Shown here in pieces: positions 58,401-63,899 of a stretch of DNA of 64,000 nt. Origin of the DNA: Muricea muricata (lineage: Eukaryota > Cnidaria > Anthozoa > Malacalcyonacea > Plexauridae); contig OY979718.1 of the NCBI GenBank assembly GCA_963855995.1, positions 31,438,982 to 31,502,981 on the forward strand, written 5' to 3'. The notes beneath the pieces are model-generated. The model made no database searches, had not been told where the DNA came from, and was given only the letters and a program-made list of their open reading frames with translations. The stretch's first letter is position 1; every line of letters starts with the position of its first letter. Position numbers and translations under genes: made by a program.

Positions 58401-61400
58401 ATTTTTTGCCCCGCCATCAGTTTCACTGATTGGAATGTTTGTTTCTCATTTTTGGTTGTTCCTCTATTTAGGTCTCATGATTTTAAGCGGTATTTTTGTG
58501 AATGGTCCCTATGGCTTAATAACGACTGCTGTATCGGCTAATTTGGTAAGTTGTACTTTTTTTTTTTTGATGATATTAATTTGTACTTTGCAGAGTTATC
58601 ACTGAAATGTCTTGAAAACCATTCATAACATTTATTTTAAAAAACAAACAAAGAATATGTACATTGATATTGATCGAAGAAAATTTACCAATTTGAGCTT
58701 TGTGATCGTCTAACATAAAGTGTAGTACAGTGTAGCTATTTTCGACCGGGTCATGAATTTTGAAAACGGGTGTAAAACACGAGCAGGAGTGCTTTATCAA
58801 GAGTGCTACGTGTGCTTTTATCACCTATAAAGACTCCTCCACAGCTATGATTTCCTTTTTGCTTTGCTCATGAATTGTAATGAATGAGTTAGTGAATGTT
58901 CTATAGAGCCTATGTGATACGAGAAGTGGGCTTAATCATTCGTCATGTTATTCAAACAACAAATTCAATCTTGTATGATTCTTAAATAAATAAAAAATAT
59001 TTAAATATTAAAAATATTAAAGAAATAAAAATATATTTCATACCTGTCGATGATAAAAGTTTCAAACAGTTATCCGTATTCTTTCCAATATATTTTGGGG
59101 ACTTTTTTAAATATATGTAACATTACATCATAACTCCTCGATGTTACAACTCAGCATCCTGATTGTACAGGTATTGTATTGAATAATAGCTATCATAATA
59201 TTGTAACTTTATACTTTTCAACACAGGGAACTCAAAAGGCCCTTCGTGGAGACACTAAAGCCATGGCGACTGTCACTGCCATTATTGATGGTACCGGGTC
59301 TTTAGGTAAGTGTTATCTGCTCTACTCTACTCTACTCTACTCTACTCTACTCTACTCTACTCTACTCTACTTTACTCTACTCTACTCTACTCTACTCTAC
59401 TCTACTCTACTCTACTCTACTCTACTCTACTCTACTCTACTCTACTCTACTCTATTCTGCTTTCCTCAGTTCAGCTATGCTATGTTATGCTATGCTATGC
59501 TGTGCTGTGCTATGCTATGCTATTCTATGCTATGCTGTGCTATGTTTTCTGCTCTACTCTCTTCTTTGATCTGCTCTTCTACGCTTTTCTGGCTGTACTC
59601 TTTCCTCTCCTCTGCTTTTTTCTTCATCTGCCCTACTCTATTCTCTCCTGCTTTACTCTCAGGGATCTTCTTTACTTTTCTCTCTGCTATATATGCTTTG
59701 CTCTGCTCTCCTGGTCTTAGCCGTACTTTCAACTATGCTCACTATTCTGATTACTATTCTTACTGATTACTACTCTGCTGCTCTAGCCGCTGCTCTGCTA
59801 TGTTCAAGTGTTGTGTTGCTCAAGCAAAAAATTAATATACCGTTTATCACAGGTGCTGCACTTGGTCCTCTGCTGACATCATTTATCTCAAATAAGGTAT
59901 GTAATCATTCGAAAAAGGTACATGCATGTTAAACCAACCAAATCATAACTTTCATAAAGAAACAAACTGATTTAAAATGTGAAGCTCTCTGCTGGGTCGT
60001 CACAGCCCTACAGTTACTAACAGGTCTTGTGATTATGACCATGAAAGACAAGATATACATGAAAGACAAAAAATGATGACCGTTGTTTCATGCCCGATAT
60101 CCTTAATAATAAATAATTTCATCGGCGTGAACATTCATTAAACAGGATGGAATTTCATAAAAAAGGCACTGTAAAACAAAACTTTTTATAACCATTCTAA
60201 TAACTCGTATATAACAACTTATCTCACTGAAGCTAAGGACACAAGACGTATTTTAGTAAATCGTTACGAAATCGTTACGTCATGTGCGACATCAATTTGT
60301 GGTTGGTCCGATGTCAATCCGAGTGGAAATTAGAAAAATGAGAAATAGAACAAATGAGAATTCAAATTTATAATATAGCATAAAAAATATTAAATAATAA
60401 ACTCCAACAGGAGCACGAAATTTTTCATGTTGACATAGACTGATAGCAGCCAATGAGCGGTATAAATTAGCTTATTATGAACGGATTAAAACCGGCTGAC
60501 TAAAATCGTGTACGCTCGGCACGAGCTAAACAAATCGGAAAACGTATAAAAAACGTGATTGAAAGTGCAGTCAAACTTGGCAACTCAACATTCGCACATT
60601 TGTGAAAAAAGAAACGAAACTGTCTGCTCGACATGACCGAAGTTTGGTGATTGTTTATTGCTCTATCGGAGTTTCTTAACACCATAACTTTTGTTCTTTT
60701 ATACCTATAGAATTGGAATTATGTATTTTACATGCTCATAGCAGCGAACGTTTTAGCAGCTTTGGTAAGCCATTTAATTTTTTTTTTAATTTTATAATTA
60801 AAATTACTCCAGTTCGTAGAATGACTGACTCCTTACCATGAAAGTACAGTTATGTTCGTCGAAAGTGGTTTTTGCAAATGCTATGTGAGTTTTATCCAAG
60901 GACCAAGTTAACTAAAGTACCCATGTTTCTGAAACCGTTCGAGCCTATATACATTTACAATCCGCTAAGTTGTCTGTGTTTTTAGTACTAGTTATCCAAG
61001 TACGTTTTAATTGTCGACAAAGGCTTTCCCTATACTAAGAAAGAGTAACAAAATATAAGCTTGTATAGATACTTAAACTTTTCAAAGGGCTCTCGTGAAA
61101 CGTTTCGTATTCTAAGTCACCTGTAACCTTAAAAAAGACGCCACCCCATATTCTATACGCCATAAAATTTGCATCATAATATTGCGTTTGCAAGACATCG
61201 GGTGATGTCATGACCGCGTTCTTGTCGCTGTCCATGCAGATCACACGGTATGTGATGACGGGACCAAGAAAAAACCGTTGTCAGGATCGGCAAGATTTAG
61301 GTTGTTTTCGTAATGGCAGTGAAATGAATTAAATCAACCTGCCACGTTGATGAAAGTGCATTGAAAAACGAGTAAATCATTATCGCGTCAGATTCAAATT

Positions 61401-61560
61401 GTGTTGGCATAATTTTTAACATAGGCTGTTGCTTTGAATAAAAATGGTATGAAGTACAAGTTTGTTAAATTTTTTTTTCTCCCAGTTCTTAGTACGACAA
61501 GTTATCTTTGAACTACAAAGACATGTATTTCGGAGACCACAACAGCTTGTGAATGAGTAA
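21081..61560 (+). CDS. SLC37A2: SLC37-family sugar-phosphate/phosphate antiporter (SLC37A1/A2-like)
   Basis: A 12-helix MFS carrier; vertebrate SLC37A1/A2 exchange glucose-6-phosphate for phosphate in the ER membrane. Exons: 21081-21211, 25209-25290, 25377-25434, 28765-28843, 30686-30821, 32097-32117, 32222-32277, 34314-34406, 34499-34572, 35337-35374, 35605-35646, 36965-37015, [38275-38316, 40509-40559 duplicate pair], 44062-44142, 45162-45252, 45799-45873, 46737-46822, 54520-54568, 58472-58545, 59227-59305, 59853-59896, 60711-60764, 61486-61560. All junctions are GT-AG and in phase. Family signatures: HLSRKPISVVK, NWFGKGQRGLIMGIWNSHTS (across an intron), FFAKLVSYTFLYWLP, AGDLSTFFDVGGIIGG, VNGPYGLITTAVSANL, VTAIIDGTGSLGAALGPL. 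Length is 522 residues with one cassette pair, 553 with both, near the family's 500-535. The A1/A2 assignment rests on the DPSHVDCSPPQHH-type loop. No breaks seen. Introns total about 39 kb and are full of transposons. Confidence 0.95.
21273..21659. mobile_element. MITE in intron 1 with CAGGGTTGG ends
   Basis: Ends CAGGGTTGGCAAATGTTC and, inverted, CAGGGTTGGATATAAGAAC. Interior is rich in ATGTTCTTATATTA motifs. No clear target duplication. Confidence 0.6.
21891..22026. mobile_element. Palindromic MITE (family also at 63.6 kb)
   Basis: Starts about CATTATACAAATAATGAATG and ends with the inverted AACATTCATTATTCATTTTA. The closest relative in the window is 63636-63812, sharing the GTGAA-type inner hairpin. 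Confidence 0.65.
22350..22636. mobile_element. MITE with about 55-bp inverted ends
   Basis: GCAATAGTAGCGTTCCG and then ATATTTGACTAATTCATTTG pair with the inverted right end (CAAATGAATTGGTCAAATAT, GAGCGCTTCTATTGC). No coding. Intron 1 of SLC37. Confidence 0.65.
22640..23940. other. Intron 1 sequence, nothing recognised
   Basis: AT-rich intronic DNA with short ORFs only. No paired repeat or exon-like segment was found. Confidence 0.4.
23985..24265 (+). mobile_element. Degenerate tRNA-derived SINE-like sequence
   Basis: A tRNA-like half with ACTTGCCTTTCACCTCTAAG and a box-B-like GGTTCATTTCTC is followed by GGTTTTCTCCAAGTAC, a phrase common in invertebrate SINE bodies. A C-run and an A-rich end (AAAACAAAAAAGAAG) follow. 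Box A is weak. Probably an old copy. Confidence 0.4.
25563..26170. mobile_element. MITE with GCAGTTAAAGTGGCTATGAA-type ends, carrying a SINE
   Basis: The left end TGCAGTTAAAGTCATGTC, then ACTATGAAACG, and the inverted right end (CGTTTCATAGCCACTTTAAC) share about 65 bp. A tRNA-derived SINE lies inside (about 25640-25790). The 88-codon ORF on the - strand (26046-25780) looks spurious, partly formed by the SINE flank. Confidence 0.6.
25640..25792 (-). mobile_element. tRNA-derived SINE
   Basis: On the - strand it has a box-A-like GCTCAATTGGTAGAGCGG, an anticodon-arm region CCTACTAACCCGAAGA, and a good box B GAGTTCGAATCCC. An unrelated body follows with GTTGTTCTCTGCAGTGCCAG and ATTAATATGAATCTAG. 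A second copy of the body and B-box region lies at 62578-62672, so it is a repeated family and not a single tRNA gene. Box-A duplication (AGCTCAACTGCTCAA) rules out a normal tRNA fold. Confidence 0.75.
26196..27840. mobile_element. 1.65 kb foldback with about 460-bp arms
   Basis: The block 26196-26700 is the reverse complement of 27335-27840. It includes ACCATTCTTCGAGCGG, AGCTATGTGACGTCATACGG, CCTTGTATTCTGTGTATTTA and end sequences TTAAAGTGCATATG / CATATGTACTTTAA. The loop (26700-27335) has only short ORFs. Intron 3 of SLC37. Confidence 0.8.
28232..28484. mobile_element. Palindromic MITE with GC-rich hairpin
   Basis: ATTAATCGGCA repeats and GAGCCCCGCGGGGCGCG precede two inverted arms (AGTATTAATGGAAAATCACG with CATTAATACTTCTCGGACCG). 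No coding. Confidence 0.55.
28765..34572 (+). CDS. SLC37A2: SLC37 exons 4-9: helices 2-6
   Basis: Exon 4 encodes GYVDVSFLAAYAVGMYF and exon 5 GYIAEHMDIRLFLTGGMM plus the next helix. Exon 6 is a 21-nt micro-exon (32097-32117, ILAGLAQ) between TTTCAG and GTTAGT. Exon 7 gives SSGWPAVVEAVGNWFGKG. Exon 8 gives RGLIMGIWNSHTSVGNIAGS. Exon 9 gives WSFVVPGLIIFTVGLLVFLF. These are the conserved N-terminal six-helix half of the carrier. Confidence 0.92.
29591..29869. mobile_element. MITE with CAGGGTTCGTACA ends
   Basis: The ends CAGGGTTCGTACA and TGTACGAACCTTG are inverted, flanked by CGCTCC on both sides (29585-29590 and 29870-29875). The interior has CCTTGAAAGTCCTTGAAT-type repeats, known from widespread invertebrate MITEs (from memory). 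Confidence 0.8.
30828..31334. mobile_element. Foldback element right after exon 5
   Basis: A hairpin (AGGATATGAGAAATTATTAA with TTAATAATTCCTCATATCCT) begins six bases after the exon 5 donor. The element probably extends to about 31334, where CTTAACCAATCAAAACTCCT and AAATATTTTCAAT echo the left inner sequence. A short tandem (ATACGACGAAATGAATC-like, three times) lies at 31160-31240. Confidence 0.55.
31340..32090. other. Intron 5 sequence, nothing recognised
   Basis: AT-rich intron with no exon-like, coding or paired-repeat signal that I can support. Confidence 0.4.
32366..32825. mobile_element. MITE of the TTCGCCGAAGG hairpin family (copy 1)
   Basis: The hairpin ATTCGCCGAAGGTGAAG ... GAGCCTGAGGCGAATAA lies around 32380-32470. 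AATTTCTTTAGTAAAACATG then pairs with TTTACTAAAGAAATTGTAC at the far end (about 32822). Copy 2 is at 41507-41700. Confidence 0.65.
33025..34082. mobile_element. 1.06 kb foldback, hAT-like ends, transposase-like relic
   Basis: The ends CAGTGCGTATAAAAAAAA and, inverted, CAGTGTGTATAAAAAAAGGT have about 230-bp arms (for example AGCTATTGAATGACACCTTT). Flanking TCTA occurs on both sides, but no 8-bp duplication. The central loop holds a short coding-like stretch (33570-33761). Confidence 0.75.
33570..33761 (+). pseudogene. Possible transposase C-terminal relic (63 codons)
   Basis: The open frame reads NDLNDLQNRIQNEVDALRNV, then IRRTLYAIRRRCELCIERDG and GHVEGTGE, then a stop. The pattern 'L..RI..E...L...P..IRR......RC..CIER.GGHVEG' resembles the extreme C-terminus of Tc1/mariner/IS630-like transposases as I remember them. 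No catalytic region is visible upstream. It sits between foldback arms with hAT-like ends, so it may be captured. Confidence 0.35.
35337..35374 (+). CDS. SLC37A2: SLC37 exon 10: start of cytoplasmic loop
   Basis: Encodes DPSHVDCSPPQHH, phase 1 to 0. The last bases (CACAGCATCAT plus donor) are also the left boundary of the tandem duplication and recur at 38035. Confidence 0.88.
35605..37015 (+). CDS. SLC37A2: SLC37 loop exons 11A and 12A (first copy)
   Basis: Exon 11A (35605-35646) encodes IKPSSVPLDHSEDS. Exon 12A (36965-37015) encodes DTDTTSLLNRHTPINDM. Both begin and end in phase 0, so either can be skipped or duplicated without shifting the frame. They encode part of the central cytoplasmic loop, rich in Ser, Thr and acidic residues. 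A 371-bp MITE lies in the intron between them. Confidence 0.85.
35946..36316. mobile_element. 371-bp MITE with TA target duplication, empty site known
   Basis: The ends CAGCGCCTTTCGTAATTA and the inverted right end share about 110 bp (including AAACATGCGTTTTGGCTGCC). Flanks are TA on both sides. Unit B at about 38598 has the uninterrupted sequence TTATTTTAATCTCTATCC, showing the empty site. Confidence 0.92.
38035..41505 (+). repeat. Tandem duplication unit B (exons 11B-12B and introns)
   Basis: Second copy of the exon 10 tail to intron 12 block. It has about 1.24 kb (39108-40345) absent from unit A and about 120 bp (40715-40870) also absent there. Otherwise it is collinear with unit A, including the Cys-rich spurious ORF present in both (37450-37710 and 40925-41140). 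Confidence 0.88.
38275..40559 (+). CDS. SLC37A2: SLC37 loop exons 11B and 12B (duplicate copy)
   Basis: Exon 11B (38275-38316) encodes MKPSPAPLDRSEES. Exon 12B (40509-40559) encodes EADTASRLNRHTPINDM. Acceptors (TTTTAG, TCCTAG) and donors (GTAAGA, GTAAGT) are intact. Nine bases differ from copy A over 93 nt, and all nine change the amino acid. In phase 0 the copies can be used together (a 31-residue longer loop) or alternatively. Confidence 0.82.
41507..41712. mobile_element. MITE of the TTCGCCGAAGG hairpin family (copy 2)
   Basis: Matches 32366-32560: TTATTCGCCGAAGGCAAAGT, then ATTCACCGAGACGAAG, then GAGCCTGAGGCGAATAA and TTTCTTTAGTAAAA. It abuts the right edge of duplication unit B. Confidence 0.7.
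41761..42467. mobile_element. Palindromic element GGTCGTATTTTATA with nested MITE
   Basis: The ends GGTCGTATTTTATAC and GTATAAAATACGACC are inverted. Further inverted blocks run to a central palindrome around 42000-42045 (TTGCTGCATGCATGTATTTC). The right arm is interrupted by a roughly 157-bp MITE at 42159-42315. Confidence 0.75.
42159..42315. mobile_element. MITE TAGAAATAATAGATATAGAA (copy 1, nested)
   Basis: The ends TAGAAATAATAGATATAGAA and the inverted TAGAAATAAAAGATATAGAA lie inside the 41761-42467 palindrome. A related copy in the opposite orientation is at 54645-54895. Confidence 0.75.
42658..42801. mobile_element. 144-bp near-perfect foldback
   Basis: AACTTACTTGCAGGGAGGTT pairs with GAACCTGCAAGTAAGTT. 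The inner arms CGGGATTGACGCACC / GGTGCGTTAATCCCG also pair. Note the GTAAGT and CAG within it, potential cryptic splice sites. Confidence 0.8.
42862..43287. mobile_element. 426-bp MITE with perfect 8-bp target duplication
   Basis: The ends CCATAGTGGAATC and GATTCCACTATGG are inverted. CTGAGTCG flanks both sides (42854-42861 and 43288-43295). The 8-bp duplication suggests hAT; the ends allow 1-2 bases of ambiguity. Confidence 0.88.
44062..46822 (+). CDS. SLC37A2: SLC37 exons 13-16: end of loop, helices 7-9
   Basis: Exon 13 gives the basic loop end ERLPQRRKGEHGADSRA and VTFLGAFLLP. Exon 14 gives GVIEYSLSLFFAKLVSYTFL and YWLPYYISKT. Exon 15 gives QYDSRKAGDLSTFFDVGGII. Exon 16 gives GGIAAGFISDQSGCSGITCV. 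The exon 15/16 join rebuilds the MFS-type motif DVGGIIGGIAAGFISD. Phases run 0-0, 0-1, 1-1, 1-0. Confidence 0.93.
44302..44530. mobile_element. 229-bp MITE with perfect 9-bp target duplication
   Basis: The ends ATAGATATCTCATATACACT and the inverted copy at 44507-44529 are flanked by GCGCAAACC at 44293-44301 and 44531-44539. A 9-bp duplication is typical of Mutator-like elements. Confidence 0.9.
45606..45706. mobile_element. 101-bp foldback MITE
   Basis: TAGACCTTATGCATAAATCG and CGATTTATGCATAAGGTCTA are perfect reverse complements, with about 28-bp arms extending to CGTGATTCGG / CCGAATCACG. Confidence 0.85.
47148..48716 (+). pseudogene. LINE endonuclease and start of reverse transcriptase
   Basis: The frame carries APE-endonuclease motifs in order: LCGTYIPPEKS, IIILGDFNARTG, LNGRTKGDSFGRPTFHGKNG, STVDYIICNQ and LSDHSQIVAW (catalytic D and H). 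A long linker follows with a Lys-rich stretch (CKIKKKKHRRK) and the N-terminal RT region (LITPIFKSGNYLDPNSYRGI, then SCLGKLFCMILNERL). It stops at 48716 through a small frameshift. The start used here is the first ATG in frame. The true N-terminus (about 100 residues with further endonuclease motifs) is missing. Confidence 0.9.
48709..49722 (+). pseudogene. LINE reverse transcriptase core
   Basis: Continues from the endonuclease frame by one frameshift. It reads IHPSQIGFMPGSRTTDHI, YACFVDLRKAFDSVWHEGL (D of motif A), GVRQGCILSPLLFNIYINEL, SLIYADDLVVLS (YADD catalytic box), INMKKTKIMI and YTYLGVKLT. The thumb region follows, with LYGSEVWGAYAKND and LKFCKLYLGVN. It breaks at about 49672-49680 into a third frame (ELGKFPLLIPMLKR). 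The catalytic residues are intact. Confidence 0.92.
49704..50190 (+). pseudogene. LINE C-terminal region, first half of zinc finger
   Basis: Reads LKRTLNYINHLNQLPEKAIA, then RRIFTQFRISNHKLKVEYGR and LCKNCNIEAVEDEYH, where LINE coding stops at the transposon inserted at about 50190. The C-x2-C half of a C-terminal zinc finger is on this side. Confidence 0.85.
50213..50650. repeat. Array of short palindromic ACCAATT...AATTGGT units
   Basis: About 14 degenerate units of 27-30 bp, each an imperfect palindrome (ACCAATTTAAAATTGGTCAA then ATACATA). Subterminal repeat of the nested transposon. Confidence 0.85.
52231..52617 (+). CDS. Unrecognised exon-like ORFs inside nested transposon
   Basis: After an acceptor-like AAATTGCAG, one frame reads LQVYVACKCMETSLVMLPSL, NKRLEQLVADRCQKYSDYER and PVLDIIEVTNLLG, stopping at 52420. 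A second frame from about 52425 reads NIECPCCLKPGVLAAKPQNI, then GTTGHSKNVLIFLEHVLMSG, with a C-x1-C-C cluster. They could be relics of a transposase or cargo gene. I do not recognise either. Confidence 0.3.
52803..53067. repeat. Right subterminal hairpin of nested transposon
   Basis: Two arms of about 105 bp (52803-52908 and 52955-53067) are near-perfect inverted copies, with a 45-base loop. They carry GGATGCACCTGAGCAAACCA and its complement. Confidence 0.88.
53068..53508 (+). pseudogene. LINE 3' end after the nested insertion
   Basis: Resumes with HFVFDCQCYEAERNNSNNIL, giving the H-x4-C half of the zinc finger (CKNC...H....C across the insertion), then DCFTTRDKFLQSTTSLQ and stop at about 53296. 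A 3' UTR follows and then a (TTA)n tail. Confidence 0.88.
53954..54319. mobile_element. 366-bp MITE flanked by TTAA
   Basis: AGGGGCAGTGTCTTGAGAAA and the inverted right end (TTTTCATGATACTGCCCCT) are flanked by TTAA at 53950-53953 and 54320-54323. This fits a piggyBac-type TTAA target, or a 3-bp TTA/TAA target of PIF/Harbinger. Confidence 0.8.
54520..61560 (+). CDS. SLC37A2: SLC37 exons 17-22: C-terminal helices and stop
   Basis: Exon 17 gives VYFYRFYGNQRLGTNI. Exon 18 gives GIFVNGPYGLITTAVSANL. Exon 19 gives GTQKALRGDTKAMATVTAII plus DGTGSLG. Exon 20 gives AALGPLLTSFISNK. Exon 21 gives NWNYVFYMLIAANVLAAL. Exon 22 gives FLVRQVIFELQRHVFRRPQQ and LVNE, stop TAA at 61558-61560. The last helix is followed by a short basic cytoplasmic tail. 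Intron 16 (46823-54519) contains the LINE and its nested transposon. Confidence 0.93.
54645..54895. mobile_element. MITE TAGAAATAATAGATACAGAA (copy 2)
   Basis: Related to 42159-42315. Includes GAATGCGTGCTCCTATCTAT, then CAGGTAAACATGTGACGCCA, and GATTTATAAGGGCAATAAC at the far side. It has about 60 extra internal bases with a second copy of the GGATTTATAAGGGCAA motif. Confidence 0.65.
54950..55950. other. Intron 17 sequence, no gene seen
   Basis: Contains a short (CACA)n-type run at 55446-55468 and a self-complementary GACGTATATAGC-like patch near 55050-55100. Otherwise nothing I can support. Confidence 0.4.
55956..57371. mobile_element. 1.4 kb element with TTAA target sites
   Basis: GGTTACATTATATGA (left) and TCATATAATGTAACC (right) are inverted and flanked by TTAA at 55952-55955 and 57372-57375. 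It contains a Ser-rich ORF on the + strand (56303-56545) and a Lys/Arg-rich frame on the - strand (about 56720-56560). No transposase core is present. TTAA duplication suggests piggyBac-type mobilisation. Confidence 0.7.
56303..56545 (+). CDS. Ser-rich hypothetical ORF (80 aa)
   Basis: Starts MKTLAQSDRGSWFNQEEQWQ, then a Ser-rich stretch and ASSDSETDYSGSSEEISVTF, stop at 56543-56545. Acidic Ser-rich N-termini are common in piggyBac-like proteins, and the ORF lies inside a TTAA-flanked element. It has no recognised domain and is likely a remnant or chance ORF. Confidence 0.25.
   Translation: MKTLAQSDRGSWFNQEEQWQSNDSTSMALSLSSPSSSTRKLKASKQSYSFTASSDSETDYSGSSEEISVTFTSVILPMRQ
57405..57718. mobile_element. 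GTGTTGATATAAC foldback family, copy 1
   Basis: Contains TTGATATACAGGTATATCAA, a central ACGACGCCCGCAGGGCGGAG palindrome, TTGATATAACTGTATATCAA and ACATAGAGTTATATCAACAC. About 90% or more identical by eye to 63030-63350. A degraded third copy is at about 60312-60480. Confidence 0.85.
57722..57852. mobile_element. Foldback MITE with CATTTTAGCCCGGGCG core
   Basis: AGTTCATGTTCACAGGCATA pairs with the right end GCCCGCGAACATAAAATCT. The inner CAGACTCATTTTAGCCC pairs with GGGTTAAAATGAGGTCTG. Confidence 0.75.
58270..58366. repeat. 18-bp tandem repeat, about 5-6 units
   Basis: CTTGCTCAAAAAAATTCTTG repeats with period 18 (first units shorter), ending 100 bp before exon 18. Confidence 0.9.
59312..59456. 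repeat. (TCTAC)n pentanucleotide microsatellite
   Basis: About 28 nearly perfect TCTAC units begin seven bases after the exon 19 donor. They are followed by decayed TATGC (59470-59545) and CTGCTCT-like tracts to about 59790. Long ORFs across it are artefacts. Confidence 0.95.
60312..60480. mobile_element. Degraded copy of the GTGTTGATATAAC family
   Basis: GAGTGGAAATTAGAAAAATG, TATAATATAGCATAAAAAAT and GTTGACATAGACTGATAGC parallel 57450-57690, with the central part deleted. Confidence 0.55.
60785..61480. other. Intron 21 sequence, nothing recognised
   Basis: No exon-like or repeat structure that I can support. Confidence 0.4.
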
Positions 61561-61932
61561 GTATGAAATATGCTTACATCTATGATATCAAGCTTATTGC
61601 AGTACATTGAAAATGGTGGAATAAGTTAGGGAAGGAGTAGGCTTGTACCCCAGGGACAACATAGAGCAAGGCTCAGTCCCATGCTAAAAAAACAACAGTC
61701 TCTTGCTATCAATAGACAACGAAATTCGTAACTTCTGCTGTTCTAACTCCTTCTCCCCCCCCCCCCCCCTTCCCAAGGTTCACTATTAAAAACTTGAACA
61801 GAGTTGATTCACCGGAGGTCTTTTTCACATAGCAATGTAATCAATCATTTATGCTGAGAAAACTGTAAACATAAGTTTTTGCAGAAAGTGCAGACACCGA
61901 TTTTTAAACAGTCATTTTGTTTTACCTTGTAG

Positions 61933-61960
61933 ACCTACGTCATCTTTAATACCTGCGTGA
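61933..61960 (+). CDS. SLC37A2: Possible alternative last exon of SLC37
   Basis: The exon 22 stop codon lies inside a good donor (GA|GTAAGT at 61557). If it is spliced to the acceptor CCTTGTAG (ends 61932), the frame continues EPTSSLIPA and stops with TGA at 61958-61960. This would lengthen the tail by eight to nine residues. The family is known to use C-terminal splice variants in mammals (from memory). Not proven here. Confidence 0.4.
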
Positions 61961-62577
61961 GTATTTCCTGTTTATTCGCGAACATTATGGTGTGGTCATC
62001 GGCGTCCAGCACGTGACAGCTACGTTAAAATTATTTTTCTAAATTTGGATCCATTCTACTGACGTTTAATTACAATGTTCAGGATTTTAACACTATCTCA
62101 AATATGAATTTTTAAAGTGCACATGCAGTCTTTGGGGATTTGACATATTTGCGATATTTAGGACATTTTATAAGGAAATGTAGGCCTAAGTTTTATTCCT
62201 ACAGAAAAAAGTCATCTTCATGGTCTTTTCTACTCTTTAGGTGACCGGAAATGATGTCGTTTAAGTTTTCCATTGTTTTGTGCTTCAAAATTGGCAGTTC
62301 TTCCAACCATTTGTCAAAAATAATATATTGCATTTCGTCTTAATGTGGTACTAAATGTTACAGATATAGCAACTTCTGAATGACAATATGTGCACTTAAA
62401 ATTACAATATACTCCTCCGAATAGAATTGGGAATAGGATTAAATTATAATAAATTAAACTGTTATTAGTAATTAAAGGCATACGGAACAAAAAATCTTTG
62501 TTTCTTTAACTTCTCTGGGATGTTTGATCCTCTGCTGAAGGAAATAATTATTTCTTCATTTGAACTCGTGTAAGAAT

Positions 62578-62672
62578 TAGGACTAGATTCACATTAATCT
62601 GACACTACAGAGAACAACGAAATTCATTGTCTCGAGCGGGATTTGTACGCGCATCTTCTGGTCTCTAGACCA
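62578..62672 (-). mobile_element. Second copy of tRNA-derived SINE (partial)
   Basis: The body GTTGTTCTCTGTAGTGTCAG and ATTAATGTGAATCTAGTCC match 25640-25700. The B-box is mutated (GCGTACAAATCCC), with the tRNA 5' half lost or replaced. Confidence 0.7.
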
Positions 62673-63029
62673 AGAAAACGAGCCATCAGAATTCCCAATG
62701 AAGTACTTAACTTCTGGAGTCATTGAAATGTCGTTGAAATGACCTTTTGCTGGGAAATAGTAAAACAATGCGAATTTAAACTTAATTCAAGGTTTTAAAA
62801 CTTAATCCTGTTATTTCAGTTTTGACTGTACTGCATTATCCACTTCTTTGGGAAATGGTTTCATATCTAAGTTCTACACAAACTGGGCAATTTTTCAGTT
62901 TTCTGAGACAATTGCTGTCGGATATATTATTGCCCTGGTTCGCTTGTATAAAACATAAGTTGCACTTAAATACTTCTTTCGTTCGCAATCGAACTCATAA
63001 CTTTTAAAGCATAAATAGCTTTTCGTTTT

Positions 63030-63350
63030 ATATTTAAGAAATATAAAACATTTTCCGTTTTGATATATACAGTTATATCAACACGGGTGGAAATTGGAAA
63101 AACGAGAAATTGTGTGGAAACACGACGCCCGCAGGGCGAAGTGTTTTCATACAATTTCGAATTTTTCCAATTTTCACGAGTGTTGATATAACTGTATATC
63201 AATACGGAAAAAATGTTTTATATTTCTCTTATAATATAGCACAAAGAACTTCAACAGAAGAGTGGCGGGAAATTTTCCGTGTTGACATAGAGTTATATCA
63301 ACACGGCTCTTAGCCAATCAGCGTTCAGAATTTACAAGTGCTATATTATA
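63030..63350. mobile_element. GTGTTGATATAAC foldback family, copy 2
   Basis: Near-identical to 57405-57718, with the same ACGACGCCCGCAGGGCGAAG centre and CACAAAGAACTTCAACAGAA tail. Right flank CTTAGCCAATCAGCGTTCAG. Confidence 0.85.
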
Positions 63351-63635
63351 AATAATTGTTCTTCTCAGGTGAAAAGAATTTAGCTGGTTTGTTAATGCAA
63401 TGTAAAAACTTGTTTTACATTTTCGATTTATTTCTCTGTTTAAGCTAAACGCCTTTGAGACAACCGGCCTCCGAATATATGATATGAAAAACATCAACTA
63501 AACAATGACTACCGAAGATAAAACGTCAAAATGAAGGATAGAATTTTTTAATGAATTTTATCTCTACAAATCAAATATTACAAATCAAAATTATTACAAT
63601 TCGAATTCCTATTAAATTTACATTCTAAGATAATA

Positions 63636-63812
63636 TACAAATAATGAATGTTTATGAGTGCAATAGTAAGAATATTTTCATGAGGTGAAAGATGGGATGT
63701 TTTATTCAACGAGGTGATAGCCGAGTTGAATAGAACATTTCATCTTTCACCGAATGAAAATATTCTTACTATTGCACGAATAAAAACATTCATTATTTGT
63801 TTTATATAATAC
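63636..63812. mobile_element. Palindromic MITE ATAATGAATGTTTATGA (copy 2)
   Basis: CAAATAATGAATGTTTATGA pairs with AACATTCATTATTTG. The inner GTGAAAGATGGGATGTTTTA / AACATTTCATCTTTCAC also pairs. Related to 21891-22026. Confidence 0.8.
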
Positions 63813-63899
63813 CAAAACAGGCTATTGCTTTTCAAATAAAAACAATTTATTAAAAAATCACCGTCCGAGAAATGTTTTGACGGATGGGATTTATTGAAA

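Noticed and set aside
59179..59766. Open frames of 195 and 136 codons (LLYSTLLYSTLLY)
   Set aside because: Translation of the (TCTAC)n microsatellite next to exon 19; low complexity, not a gene.
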